DNA from: CAYJVB01 sp964373575
Lineage (GTDB): Archaea; Aenigmatarchaeota; Aenigmatarchaeia; CG10238-14
DNA length: 50,440 nt
Direction: 5' to 3'
NCBI GenBank assembly: GCA_964373575.1
Contig: CAYJVB010000003.1
Coordinates: 1-50,440, forward strand
The notes below the pieces were generated by a model that searched no databases, had not been told where the DNA came from, and was given only the letters and a program-made list of their open reading frames with translations. This document shows, one piece after another, positions 1-8,613 of this stretch. The first letter of the stretch is position 1, and each line of letters begins with the position of its first letter. The position numbers and the translations under genes were made by a program.

Positions 1-112
1 TTAACAGATGAGGTGATCTCCCCCTTAAAGGGGTATGTTTTCTACAGAGCCTATTGGTAGTCACGTATTTAAAAATTTCTCCACGAAAATATTATTTAAA
101 TCTATCTTGAAC
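1..112. other. left edge, no gene; small GC hairpin
   Basis: I see no gene here. The stretch lies downstream of the ribonucleotide reductase gene, which reads toward the window edge. A short inverted repeat, CCCC-TTAAA-GGGG at 21-33, could form a hairpin and might take part in transcript termination, but no clear T-tract follows it on the minus strand. Confidence 0.3.
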
Positions 113-1993
113 TCACAAATGACAGGTAGCACAACCGCCTGTGCTCTCAATCAATTCCTCAGCTATCTTTTCCTCATTACCCGTATCATCGTTCATTTTA
201 AGCACTTCATCATTACTGGAAGCCTTGCTCTTAGAAGTGGGTGTATTAATTATTTGAAATTCTCTGCTGCCATCTCTATAAACTGTTATTCCTTTGCATC
301 CAAGTTTATATGCAAGCTTATATGCAGTCTCAATATCTTCTTTTGTTGCATCGTGAGGAAAGTTTATAGTTTTAGAAACGGCATTATCAGTATACTTCTG
401 GAAAGCTGCTTGGATTCTGACATGCCATTCAGGAGTTATTTCATGAGATGTAACAAAGATTCTCCTAACGTCTTCCGGGATTTCTTCTACATCTTGCAGT
501 GAACTTTTACTCAAAACTTTTTTCATCAACTCCTCAGAGTAAAAGCCTCTTTCTTTTGCAACTTGTTCAAATAAAGGGTTAGTCTCAACCAAATTAGTGC
601 CTAAACTAGCCGTAACATTCCTAACATAAGTTATTGAAAATAATGGTTCTATGCTATGAGAGCAACCAGCGATGATGCTTAAATTGCTGGTGGGTGCAAT
701 TGTAGTTATTGTTGAATTCCTCAAAGCTTTGTAATCACGCTCTTTCCATATACTGTTTTCAAATTCAATAAATGATCCCTTTTCTTCTGCTAATTCAACA
801 GACATCTTCCTCCCTTCTTCAGTTATGAATTTCATTAATTGCTCGGCTATTTGCAAAGATTCCTCAGAATTGTAGGGAACTCTTAATTTAATTAACATAT
901 CAGCATATCCCATTATACCCAACCCTATCCTTCTGATACTTTTTGTCATTTGTTCTGTTTCTTTCAGGGGAAAATCGCTCGCATCAATTACGTTGTCGAG
1001 AAATCTAAGGGATTTTCTTACAGTATCTCTTAATTTATCCCAATCGATTTCATATTTTTCTTCAGGATTTCTCTTAACCATTTTTGAAACATCAACAGAT
1101 CCCAAATTACAAGAATCATAAGGATATAAAGGAGCCTCTCCGCAAGGATTGGTTGCTTCTATCGGCCCTAATCTCGGGACAGGATTTGCTTCACTTGCGT
1201 TCATTCTATCAAGAAATACTAAACCTGGCTCGCCGTTTCTCCATGCATTTTCTACAATTTTATCAAATATATCAAAAGCAGAAGTTTTTTTCGTGACTTT
1301 TCTTGTTCTTGGGTTAACAAGCTCGAACTCGCCGCCATTTTCTAATGAATACATGAATTTATCAGTAACACCAACTGAAATATTAAAAGTAGCTATTGTT
1401 CCTTCTCTTTGTTTAGAAGTGATGAAATCGTATATATCCGGGTGATCTACCCTCAAAATCCCCATGTTTGTTGCAAATCTTTTATGAGCCTGTCTGATGC
1501 CTTTTAAAGCTGAATCAAAGGCATTCAAGAAAAATATTGGACCTGCAGCAATACCGCCAGTTGATTTGACAACATCGCCTTTTGGTCTTAAACTAGAAAA
1601 TGAAAACCCAGTGCCGCCACCAGATTTTTGTGTTAAAGCTGCATTTTTTATTGTGTCGAATATTCCTTCCATTGAATCATCTAAAGGCAAAACATTGCAT
1701 GCAGATAGTTGACCCATACCTGTTCCAGCGTTCATTAATGTAGGTGAATTAGGGAGAAATAGAAGACCTGTAATCATGTCATAGAATTCATCTTCAATTT
1801 TTTTCACTTCATTTTCTGATTTACCATAATTCTTTTCAATTGATGCTACCGTTCTAGCCACCCTTCTGAACATCTCTTCGGGTGTTTCGATTATGTTACC
1901 GTTCTCATCCTTTCGTAAATACCTCAATTTCAAGAGAGTTGATGCGTTCTCTGTTAGATTAAGTTTATTCTTGCTAGATGTGACTTTAGCCAA
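113..1993 (-). CDS. nrdJ: adenosylcobalamin-dependent (class II) ribonucleotide reductase
   Basis: Reduces ribonucleotides to deoxyribonucleotides using a B12-derived radical in the cytoplasm. Visible are the SACNVLPLDDS segment near residue 97 (first active-site Cys), the KSGGGTGFSFSSLRP loop, the NPCGEAPLYPYDSCNLGSV motif near residue 283, the TIAPTSNLSIIAGCS region, and a C-terminal redox pair C621xxC624 in GGCATCHL. At 626 aa it has a compact class II length and no N-terminal ATP-cone: it starts directly at the substrate-binding helical region. It depends on cobalamin but works with or without oxygen. The next gene upstream is on the same strand, 111 bp away. The family call is secure. 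Confidence 0.95.
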   Translation of the reverse strand: MAKVTSSKNKLNLTENASTLLKLRYLRKDENGNIIETPEEMFRRVARTVASIEKNYGKSENEVKKIEDEFYDMITGLLFLPNSPTLMNAGTGMGQLSACNVLPLDDSMEGIFDTIKNAALTQKSGGGTGFSFSSLRPKGDVVKSTGGIAAGPIFFLNAFDSALKGIRQAHKRFATNMGILRVDHPDIYDFITSKQREGTIATFNISVGVTDKFMYSLENGGEFELVNPRTRKVTKKTSAFDIFDKIVENAWRNGEPGLVFLDRMNASEANPVPRLGPIEATNPCGEAPLYPYDSCNLGSVDVSKMVKRNPEEKYEIDWDKLRDTVRKSLRFLDNVIDASDFPLKETEQMTKSIRRIGLGIMGYADMLIKLRVPYNSEESLQIAEQLMKFITEEGRKMSVELAEEKGSFIEFENSIWKERDYKALRNSTITTIAPTSNLSIIAGCSHSIEPLFSITYVRNVTASLGTNLVETNPLFEQVAKERGFYSEELMKKVLSKSSLQDVEEIPEDVRRIFVTSHEITPEWHVRIQAAFQKYTDNAVSKTINFPHDATKEDIETAYKLAYKLGCKGITVYRDGSREFQIINTPTSKSKASSNDEVLKMNDDTGNEEKIAEELIESTGGCATCHL

Positions 1994-2104
1994 AAAATCC
2001 CCCCTACTTTAAATCCCGAGTTAAGGTAAAATTATGAACAATTTAATATTTTGATTCCAGTCTTTAAATTCATTTATTTACAAAATTATACAGGTCAAGT
2101 AAAA

Positions 2105-4033
2105 TTATTTTTTTCTCTTTTTTACGGTAGTGACCTTGTTTTTTATCTTCATACTTTTTTCTAGCACTTGAATGTCTAATCTTAGTTTGTTAACATACAG
2201 CAATACTCCAACAACCAAAATCACTAAAACAACAATTAAGGCGTCTTTACTAAATTTGAATTCTGTACTTCCTGGTGTTAACTGGCCTTTAACTTCATTA
2301 TAAACGGCGTCTATTTCTTTGGCTAGATTAAGCAAAGTGATAGCTTCTGCTGCCTGTGACTGGTCATCATCTCTGACTGCAGCGTACATTGAATATTGTG
2401 CATTTTCAAAGAATATTGTGCCTATCAAATCAGAAGTGACAAATTCGAACTTGTTGAAATCATCGTAAATTTTTGTCAGTGCTAATTTTTCGTATTCGCT
2501 CTCCACTTCACTCCTTACTTTAGCTGAAGTCGCATCATATATTGCTGCTATATACCATCCTTCAGAAAATTCTTTTTCTGCTGCATCTAAAAACCATTTA
2601 CCATCACTTGTTGCTCTTGATCCTTTAGTCTCAGACATAATTACCGCGGTTCTTGCTTCAGTTAATACTTCGTTAGCTTTGGTTTTGAATTTTTCTTCAC
2701 AGCCATCCGCTACATTAGAACTTGTCTTACTAACAAAGTCTTTAGATATTTTTACCCACTCTTCTGCTATGTTAATATCAAAAAGTATATCGGCGGGGCT
2801 TGTCATGTTGATTTTGTTTTCTTCAGATATCGCTATAGAGTCTACTCGATTTTCAGCGTAGGTTATCCTTTGTCGTGCAGCAACAGCCCATTCAAATTTG
2901 GTCGAGTCACACATCGCATTTTCAGTCTGTTTTTCTATTTGTGACTTCACTAAGGCAATTTTATCTTTATCTCCTTTCACCCTGTTAATTAAAAAGTTTC
3001 TTCTTGCCTCTTGCGGCAGCGAATAGTAATCTATCAAATCTGTTACGGTTTCTGAATTAATGGTAGCCCTGAAAGCATTGTTCCCTGAAGAATATCTATA
3101 GCCACGGTCCTTTGCTGCGTCTGCATCGTTGTTTAATTGCTGTGCTCTAGTTAAAAGGAGAGATAATACATTTTTTACATCATCGGGTAAAACAGTTTGA
3201 TCTAGCTTATTTTTGGCTTCAGAGTATGATGATTTGGCCCTTTCGATTGCTGCTGTAGATAAAGGTTCAAATTCTTTGTATATGGAAAGCGGCGATGAAA
3301 ATAATGGGATTGTTATAGAAGATAGAGCTGTTGTTTTTTTAACCTTACCAGCAGGGACTTCACCAAATGCGTAATTCGTTGCTTCTTCCATTGTTGAGAC
3401 TTCATGCACTTCCATACCCCAACCCTTTGCAAGATCGATCACGTTCACTTCTACTGGTTCTATAGTTTCTACTATCCATCCTGGTGACGGAGATTTTGTT
3501 TTCTTAACATATTCGTATTGTAGTGCCTGTCCTTCTGGAATTAGGAAAACAGTCACACCTGAATCAGCTGCAGCTTTTGCTTTGGCCAAGACAGCTCCAA
3601 TCTTACCAATAGAATGATCTTCTTGAATAGTCCCTGTCATTGAAAAGCTGTTACTAATTTTTTTCCCTTCAATCGCGGCTATAGTAACTAAAGTCATCAT
3701 GCTACCCGCTGAAGGGCCTTCAACTACATTGGCATTGGGGGTTTTAATGGTATATATTACATCATATTGAGAGAAATTAAATTTTGTTATTTCTGATGTA
3801 ACTTTAACTGCTATTCTCTCAGAGTCTTGGGTATATATTCCTGTTAGTGGTTGGGTATCAACCAATACTCTGCCTTTGCCTGGTTGTATTTCCACTGAGA
3901 TATTTCCTGTTATGCCTTTGCCTTGGTTGTCGACGCCCACGATTTTAGAATAGCTTTCGTAGGTTTGAGCTAGCACTATGTTTAAGAAAAGTAGAACTAC
4001 ACCGATAGAAACTGGAAGTTTTATTCTCATCAT
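2105..4033 (-). CDS. secreted/membrane-anchored Lon-like S16 serine protease (COG1750-type)
   Basis: A predicted archaeal serine protease with a Lon proteolytic fold but no AAA+ domain. A signal peptide (about residues 1-22, ending near LA) exports the N-terminus. The S16 core covers about residues 40-200: GPSAGSMM carries the likely catalytic Ser108, and the stretch GKIGAVLAKAKAAADSG places the dyad Lys at about residue 151. A long helical region with coiled-coil character follows. One C-terminal membrane helix (about 605-622) with a Lys/Arg-rich tail anchors it, so the protease domain probably faces outward. The Ser/Lys dyad is assigned by alignment from memory to Methanocaldococcus Lon. 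The substrate is unknown. Confidence 0.85.
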   Translation of the reverse strand: MMRIKLPVSIGVVLLFLNIVLAQTYESYSKIVGVDNQGKGITGNISVEIQPGKGRVLVDTQPLTGIYTQDSERIAVKVTSEITKFNFSQYDVIYTIKTPNANVVEGPSAGSMMTLVTIAAIEGKKISNSFSMTGTIQEDHSIGKIGAVLAKAKAAADSGVTVFLIPEGQALQYEYVKKTKSPSPGWIVETIEPVEVNVIDLAKGWGMEVHEVSTMEEATNYAFGEVPAGKVKKTTALSSITIPLFSSPLSIYKEFEPLSTAAIERAKSSYSEAKNKLDQTVLPDDVKNVLSLLLTRAQQLNNDADAAKDRGYRYSSGNNAFRATINSETVTDLIDYYSLPQEARRNFLINRVKGDKDKIALVKSQIEKQTENAMCDSTKFEWAVAARQRITYAENRVDSIAISEENKINMTSPADILFDINIAEEWVKISKDFVSKTSSNVADGCEEKFKTKANEVLTEARTAVIMSETKGSRATSDGKWFLDAAEKEFSEGWYIAAIYDATSAKVRSEVESEYEKLALTKIYDDFNKFEFVTSDLIGTIFFENAQYSMYAAVRDDDQSQAAEAITLLNLAKEIDAVYNEVKGQLTPGSTEFKFSKDALIVVLVILVVGVLLYVNKLRLDIQVLEKSMKIKNKVTTVKKRKK

Positions 4034-4068
4034 TATTTTTTAGATTTTACTAATTAAATTTTTGTTTA

Positions 4069-4335
4069 TCAACCATAAGGCCCGTTCCAAGCCAAGTGAA
4101 TATCTCCTGGATGTGACCTTAAATCAAATTCAGATAATAAGTACTCTTCGAGAGTAGGATCATAACGTGCAAATACAGCTATATCTGTTCTTTTAACCGG
4201 GTTATAGGTTCTTCTAACATGTAAATGAACAAGTTCGTCTCCATAACGAACAAGTGTATGAGTTGCTCGTGTATCGTGTCCCAATGGACACGCTGTATCT
4301 GAGCCTGTAAATGATGGCATATAACAAAATCCCAC
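4069..4335 (-). CDS. small hypothetical protein (88 aa)
   Basis: I do not recognise the family. The protein is short and rich in His, Arg and Tyr, with paired features such as CPLGHD, HLHVRRTY and a C-terminal WNGPYG, and has no signal peptide or membrane helix. The GTG start at 4335 is preceded at about 7 nt by AAAGGT, a weak Shine-Dalgarno-like match. An ATG five codons downstream (4320) is the alternative start. It lies 35 bp upstream of the S16 protease gene on the same strand and could be co-transcribed with it. The absence of any other explanation for this stretch supports a real gene. Confidence 0.5.
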   Translation of the reverse strand: MGFCYMPSFTGSDTACPLGHDTRATHTLVRYGDELVHLHVRRTYNPVKRTDIAVFARYDPTLEEYLLSEFDLRSHPGDIHLAWNGPYG

Positions 4336-4522
4336 TTGATTTACCTTTTTAACTAGTACATGTTTCTTTATTTGAAGGTTTCTTTTCTCTGTAATGATAT
4401 AATTTCCACACGAAACAATGGTATCTCGAAATGAAATGAAGGCTGTTCCACATGAAATTCGATAGGAAAATTAGGTTTCACAGTGTACAAATTACTTTAA
4501 ATGCATTTATAGAAAATAATAA

Positions 4523-4586
4523 TTGGGACTAATTCTTTCGGACTTTGACGTTTAAATTAAAATTTACTCGATCTTGGGACTAATTC
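4523..4586. repeat. perfect 13-bp direct repeat upstream of ftsZ
   Basis: TTGGGACTAATTC occurs at 4523-4535 and again at 4574-4586, 151 and 100 bp before the ftsZ start. I noticed no further copy in the window. It is a candidate operator. Confidence 0.6.
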
Positions 4587-4657
4587 ACGAGTTAATAGAA
4601 ATTTGAACTGCCAAATAAAAAGGCATTTCGATGATCTAAAATATACTTTAAAAAATA

Positions 4658-4665
4658 GAGGAGGT
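4658..4665 (+). promoter_or_regulatory. strong Shine-Dalgarno site of ftsZ
   Basis: GAGGAGGT lies 8 nt before the ATG at 4674. It is one of the best ribosome binding sites in the window and fixes the ftsZ start. It also shows that this organism uses both leadered and leaderless mRNAs. Confidence 0.8.
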
Positions 4666-4673
4666 TTGGAAAC

Positions 4674-5831
4674 ATGGAATCGATATTAAAAAGCGCTCTC
4701 GGAAATAGAGGCTTTAGTCACGAATCAGAAAGCCAAGTAGATAGATTTAGGATCCAGGCTACGTCTGGTGCTACACACAAAAATGTAGACTATTTCAAAA
4801 TGGCAGAAGAGGAGTTTGGATTTGCTGTAAAAAAAGCTAGAATTGCAGTGTTTGGATGTGGTGGTGGTGGACAAAACACTGTCACAAGATTATCAGAGAT
4901 GGGTGTTGCTGGTGCTAGCACTATCTCAATAAACACAGATGCAAAACACTTAACAGTTGGTAAATCTGACAAAAAAATCCTCATAGGTAAGGAATTAACA
5001 AGAGGACTTGGTGCAGGTGGTTACCCTGAAGTCGGTAGAAAAGCCGCAGAAGAAAGTAGAAATGAAGTCAAAGCCGCTTTGGACGGAGTCGATCTAGTCT
5101 TTGTAACAGTAGGACTAGGTGGTGGTACAGGTACTGGCTCTGCTCCAGTTGTTGCTGAGATTGCAAAATCAATGGGAGCAATCGTAATTGGTGTTGGAAC
5201 AATGCCTTTCAAGATAGAAGGTGCTAGGATAGGCAAGGCAGAAGAAGGATTAGCTAGATTAAGATCAGTTGCAGATACTGTTATCGTAATCGAAAATGAC
5301 AGACTATTGAAATATGCTGGACAGTTGCCATTGCAGCAAGCATTTGCAGTTGCAGATGAGTTGGTTGCAAGTATGGTAAAAGGTATAACAGAGACCATTA
5401 CATTGCCAAGCTTAGTTAATGTAGACTACGCAGATGTAAAAGCAATAATGCATTCTGGCGGTGTTGCTGCTTTGGGTGTAGGTGAAAGTAATAGTAGTGA
5501 TAGGGCCTTGGATGCAGTAACAAAAGCATTGACAAACCCACTATTGGATGTAGACTACGCAGGAGCTACAGGTGCTTTGATCCACATTACAGGTGGGGAA
5601 GATCTAAGATTAGACGAAGTAAACTTGGTCGGTGAGACAGTATCTCAATACTTAGATCCAACATCGCAAGTCATTTGGGGAGCTAGAATATTACCAGAGT
5701 TTGGAAATAAAGTGCAAGTAATAACAATAATAACTGGGGTTCAATCGCCGTATATCTTAGGGCCGGTAGCTCATGAAAGGGCTATGTTAAGAGATATGGA
5801 TCTCGGATTAGGGATTGATGTAATCAGATAA
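4674..5831 (+). CDS. ftsZ: cell division GTPase FtsZ
   Basis: Tubulin-family GTPase that polymerises into the cytokinetic ring. Visible are the N-terminal GCGGGGQNTV nucleotide loop (about residue 60), the tubulin signature GGGTGTG (about 148-154), the T5-like region, and the C-terminal domain with LPSLVNVDYADVKAIM and the GATGALIHITGG stretch. At 385 aa it has an archaeal FtsZ length. An N-terminal extension of about 50 residues precedes the GTPase core, and the protein ends soon after the core, with no long linker or obvious conserved C-terminal peptide. It is preceded by a strong ribosome binding site and the repeat-containing upstream region. A small winged-helix gene follows 79 bp downstream on the same strand. 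Confidence 0.96.
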   Translation: MESILKSALGNRGFSHESESQVDRFRIQATSGATHKNVDYFKMAEEEFGFAVKKARIAVFGCGGGGQNTVTRLSEMGVAGASTISINTDAKHLTVGKSDKKILIGKELTRGLGAGGYPEVGRKAAEESRNEVKAALDGVDLVFVTVGLGGGTGTGSAPVVAEIAKSMGAIVIGVGTMPFKIEGARIGKAEEGLARLRSVADTVIVIENDRLLKYAGQLPLQQAFAVADELVASMVKGITETITLPSLVNVDYADVKAIMHSGGVAALGVGESNSSDRALDAVTKALTNPLLDVDYAGATGALIHITGGEDLRLDEVNLVGETVSQYLDPTSQVIWGARILPEFGNKVQVITIITGVQSPYILGPVAHERAMLRDMDLGLGIDVIR

Positions 5832-5840
5832 AATCATGTT

Positions 5841-5884
5841 TACGCAACGATCACCCCTACCTTTTTTCTTTTTTTTGTTGCGTA
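5841..5884 (+). terminator. inverted repeat enclosing a T-tract after ftsZ
   Basis: TACGCAAC (5841-5848) is perfectly repeated in inverse as GTTGCGTA (5877-5884). The spacer contains a long T-rich run (about 5861-5876) of the kind that ends archaeal transcripts. The T-run sits inside the loop rather than after the stem, so either the T-tract alone terminates the ftsZ transcript or the palindrome is a binding site for control of the next gene. Confidence 0.5.
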
Positions 5885-5909
5885 GCTGAGAAAAAAAGAG
5901 GTCAAGAAA

Positions 5910-6101
5910 ATGAAAGAAGAAGAAATAGTTTTTTCCCTTATCAAGAAAGATCTTGAAAGAAAAAGTAAAATAGCGGCATCCAGATTGCTTAAGCTGGCAT
6001 CCATGATGAATATTACAACAGACAAATATCAGAAGGTTGTTGAGCGCTTAATTGAGGATAGGAAAATTGTAAAAAGCGGGTATGATTTTGTACTCGCTTA
6101 A
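5910..6101 (+). CDS. small winged-helix-like protein (63 aa)
   Basis: A 63-residue basic, helical protein. The arrangement of helices (EEEIVFSLIKKDLERKS, AASRLLKLASMMN, TTDKYQKVVERLIEDRKIV) ending in KSGYDFVLA resembles a short winged helix-turn-helix in which the last strand forms the wing. A GAGGT ribosome binding site lies 7 nt before the ATG, which supports the start. It follows ftsZ on the same strand and could be a DNA-binding partner or regulator, but I cannot name a family. A T-rich tract follows the stop codon. Confidence 0.6.
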   Translation: MKEEEIVFSLIKKDLERKSKIAASRLLKLASMMNITTDKYQKVVERLIEDRKIVKSGYDFVLA

Positions 6102-6180
6102 TTTTTTTATTTTTTGATACTTTTTTGTCTTTTTCTTGCTGATTATACGGATTAAATGTTACTACTATTTGATAGAAAAG

Positions 6181-6188
6181 TTTAAATA
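6181..6188 (+). promoter_or_regulatory. TATA box, leaderless gene at 6210
   Basis: TTTAAATA is centred about 25 nt before the ATG at 6210, which is the archaeal TATA-to-transcription-start distance. Transcription should begin at or next to the start codon, giving a leaderless mRNA. No ribosome binding site precedes the ATG. Confidence 0.7.
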
Positions 6189-6209
6189 CTAGGTAATATA
6201 CTAAGAATT

Positions 6210-7193
6210 ATGGTTTGGCGAATATTTAGTAGCTCACGACAGAAACAAGAATTAGAGAGACTCTATTCAAAAGCTCAAGAATATGCTTCAATTGGCAATG
6301 TAGAAATGACTAATTTAACTTGGTTACAAATTTTACAATTAGGTAATGGTATAGATATTTCATCATATGTTATGAAAAGACATGAATCATTGGCGAATGC
6401 TCATAAAAATGCAGCTATACGTAAGGCAGATAGAGCATTTGAAAGCTGCATGGAATTATCTGGCGAGGGACGCCAATTAAGAGTTGCTAGAGCTGGAGTG
6501 AGTGATACTCTATGGGTGGGTGATGACGGTCATTTATATTCCGCAAGATATTCACCTCATGGAACTGTTCTTGTTAAGGGTACAAAAGTTGTAGACGATA
6601 ACGCACCACCGGGTTATAGAAGTCCTTTAGATTACACAGCTAGATTATATGAAGATCCTCTTGCATATTGGGAATTTTTTGATACTGGGACTCTAACACA
6701 AAAAAAAAGATCCGCTGAAAAACCACAAAAAGAAGTTAGAACTAAAAATTCTCAAACTGGTTTATTTAGGTTGGCATATGACGTCGCTAGAATAGGTTAT
6801 GATAAAGTGGTCCTAGACTTGGTAGAAGATCAATTAGGATATGCAAGAGGTCATATAGATAGATCTAGTTTATCTGAAATATTAATAGAACGGTATAAAG
6901 CTGATTTGGATAGAGTTGCTTTACATCATTTATCAGTAGACTGGGATGTAGCGGTTTATACCGCAGGAAATAGTTCTGAACCTAAATTAGGTTATTTAAT
7001 CTTACCCCATAAATATACTATTCCTGTTGGCGCAGAAACTCAATATGGTGATGAAAGTCTAGTTCATATGGGTAAAGTTATTCACGTAGAAGAAACTCAT
7101 CGAGGTAAAAAATATGCTTATAGATCAGCTCCTGGTATAGTACAAAAAATAGTTATACAGTCGCAATCGCAGCCTCCCCAGCATGCCAGCTGA
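6210..7193 (+). CDS. uncharacterised 327-aa protein
   Basis: I do not recognise this protein. The N-terminal 90 residues are helical, possibly TPR-like (ERLYSKAQEYASIGNVEMTNLTWLQILQLG). A region of alternating strands with many Gly, Tyr and Asp follows (LWVGDDGHLYSARYSPHG, about 120-140), and the C-terminal third is again mixed alpha/beta. No signal peptide or membrane helix is visible, so it is probably cytosolic. The upstream TATA box fixes the start. Its 3' end overlaps the convergent HerA-like gene by 41 bp, so the last 13 codons are shared with the opposite strand. Confidence 0.6.
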   Translation: MVWRIFSSSRQKQELERLYSKAQEYASIGNVEMTNLTWLQILQLGNGIDISSYVMKRHESLANAHKNAAIRKADRAFESCMELSGEGRQLRVARAGVSDTLWVGDDGHLYSARYSPHGTVLVKGTKVVDDNAPPGYRSPLDYTARLYEDPLAYWEFFDTGTLTQKKRSAEKPQKEVRTKNSQTGLFRLAYDVARIGYDKVVLDLVEDQLGYARGHIDRSSLSEILIERYKADLDRVALHHLSVDWDVAVYTAGNSSEPKLGYLILPHKYTIPVGAETQYGDESLVHMGKVIHVEETHRGKKYAYRSAPGIVQKIVIQSQSQPPQHAS

Positions 7194-8430
7194 ATCTAGG
7201 TCTTAACTGAACCGTATAAACTCTTTCAGAATTGTCATCAAGAATAATTGCCGATCCCCTGCTTTTAGGCATAGAATCTATGCTCTTTTTAATATCTTCC
7301 ATCAAATAAGTCTGCATAACTGTGTGCAATGCGTCCAAATCATTTTTAGAAGTTAGTCTGTGTGATATGACCATATCAGCCTGCGAGATAATGTCGGGGT
7401 GAAGCTTATTGGGCATCTGTGTCATCGGTACAAAGCTTATACCTGGTTCTCTTCCCTGCTTAACAATCGTTAATATTGGTTGAGTTGATACAGTATCCAT
7501 GTCTGATGGGCAGAAGTTGTGAGCCTCGTCAATAATAAGCCATACCATTGGAAATCTTTCTTTCATCCTACCTATACCAATTTTTATTAATTCTTCTTGC
7601 TTTCTTGCTATTACACGTTGTTCATATATTTTCCTTGTTATTAGAGCAACTAAAAGATTTCTAATTGACCACGCTTCAGTAACTCTTAGACGGGATACAT
7701 CAAAGATATTTATTGCCCCAGGTTTCATAACTTCATTAATTTTAACGCCTTCTTCACCAAAAACACCCCATTCAGCCGCCACTGAAAGCATGTTATCTAA
7801 AGCGGATTTCACATGTGTGTCTATTGTCCTGTCGTCTTTAATTTTGGAAATCAGGTCGTCGATGCTGAATTTTTCACTTTTATCATGGAACCTGTTGATG
7901 ATTTTTTGTAAACCTAGTGATATTGGATTAGTCATTGGGAGTTGGAATGCTAACGACCACTCTTCAGCTGAGAATTCGTATGGTGGAATAGAAATTCCAA
8001 AATCGACAGGAATATCAGCATCTTCAAATTCTTTTTTCTGAGATAAAGGAACGAAAACTCTAGTTCTATCAGCTAATCCTTTTGGTTTCAATCCCCACTG
8101 ATCCAACAAGACAACTTGATCGTCATTTGGCAGCTTTGTACTCCAATATATTCCCATCGTGTCAATTACAACTGATGTGAGATTTTTTCTGAATTCGTCA
8201 GGGAGCATCGCTATTTCTTCCATTATAATTCCGCCAGAGTATGATTTTCCACTACCACGCTTGCCAGCTATCAAAATTAAATGAGGCCTCAATAAATCAA
8301 TGGAAACTTTGTTGGCTAAATGCGCGTCCTCTCCCTGACCGATGACATTTTTTGCAATATAACCTGTAGCTTTGGTTCCATATTTCTCCATGTCGTCAGA
8401 TCTTCTACCGACCACAATTTCATGAATCAT
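7153..8430 (-). CDS. HerA/VirB4-like P-loop ATPase
   Basis: A COG0433-type ATPase of the HerA-FtsK superfamily, which pumps DNA or assembles as hexamers. An N-terminal beta-barrel-like segment (about 1-45) leads to Walker A GKRGSGKS (56-63). Walker B is WLIIDEAHNFCP (297-308), followed by the sensor-like TQMPNKLHPDIISQADMVI and an arginine-rich C-terminal stretch (RLTSKNDLDAL). At 425 aa it is shorter than canonical HerA (about 500 aa), and no NurA partner is encoded nearby, so its exact role (DNA end resection, conjugation-like transfer or other) is open. Its 3' end overlaps the convergent unknown gene. Confidence 0.85.
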   Translation of the reverse strand: MIHEIVVGRRSDDMEKYGTKATGYIAKNVIGQGEDAHLANKVSIDLLRPHLILIAGKRGSGKSYSGGIIMEEIAMLPDEFRKNLTSVVIDTMGIYWSTKLPNDDQVVLLDQWGLKPKGLADRTRVFVPLSQKKEFEDADIPVDFGISIPPYEFSAEEWSLAFQLPMTNPISLGLQKIINRFHDKSEKFSIDDLISKIKDDRTIDTHVKSALDNMLSVAAEWGVFGEEGVKINEVMKPGAINIFDVSRLRVTEAWSIRNLLVALITRKIYEQRVIARKQEELIKIGIGRMKERFPMVWLIIDEAHNFCPSDMDTVSTQPILTIVKQGREPGISFVPMTQMPNKLHPDIISQADMVISHRLTSKNDLDALHTVMQTYLMEDIKKSIDSMPKSRGSAIILDDNSERVYTVQLRPRFSWHAGEAAIATV

Positions 8431-8613
8431 AATAATGATTTGGATAAATTGATAAAAATAGGTTATTAAATGATCAAAAATAATTTTGGATTACTAAAGT
8501 ACCATTAGATAATATGTTCTTATTTCACTTCCTATGAAATTACTTAAATCTTATACAGTAACAATTTGACTATACTCCATATAATATTAGGTAAGAGATA
8601 ACACTTCAGAAAC
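8431..8613. promoter_or_regulatory. upstream region of tRNA-Pro with TATA box
   Basis: No gene is visible. A TATA-like CATATAATATTA lies at about 8578-8589, roughly 30 nt before the mature tRNA start at 8614, and is a plausible promoter for the tRNA. Confidence 0.5.

Larger units (their letters stand above)
4336..4673. promoter_or_regulatory. 338-bp divergent upstream region of ftsZ with two direct-repeat pairs
   Basis: No gene is visible. The stretch separates the small minus-strand gene from ftsZ. It contains TTCCACAYGAAA at 4404-4415 and 4446-4457 (11 of 12 identical, 42 bp apart) and TTGGGACTAATTC at 4523-4535 and 4574-4586 (identical, 51 bp apart). Both spacings are close to whole helical turns, as expected for sites that place bound proteins on one face of the DNA. 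Regulatory function is inference. Confidence 0.5.

Noticed and set aside
1..40. possible terminal redundancy with the right edge (both contain TTAACAGA-like sequence)
   Set aside because: The match is only about 8 nt and can occur by chance in AT-rich DNA, so there is no evidence of a circular molecule.
4321..4335. alternative start of the 88-aa gene at ATG 4320
   Set aside because: Kept as an alternative only: the GTG at 4335 has an AAAGGT site at suitable spacing, while the ATG has no TATA box or ribosome binding site at the right distance.
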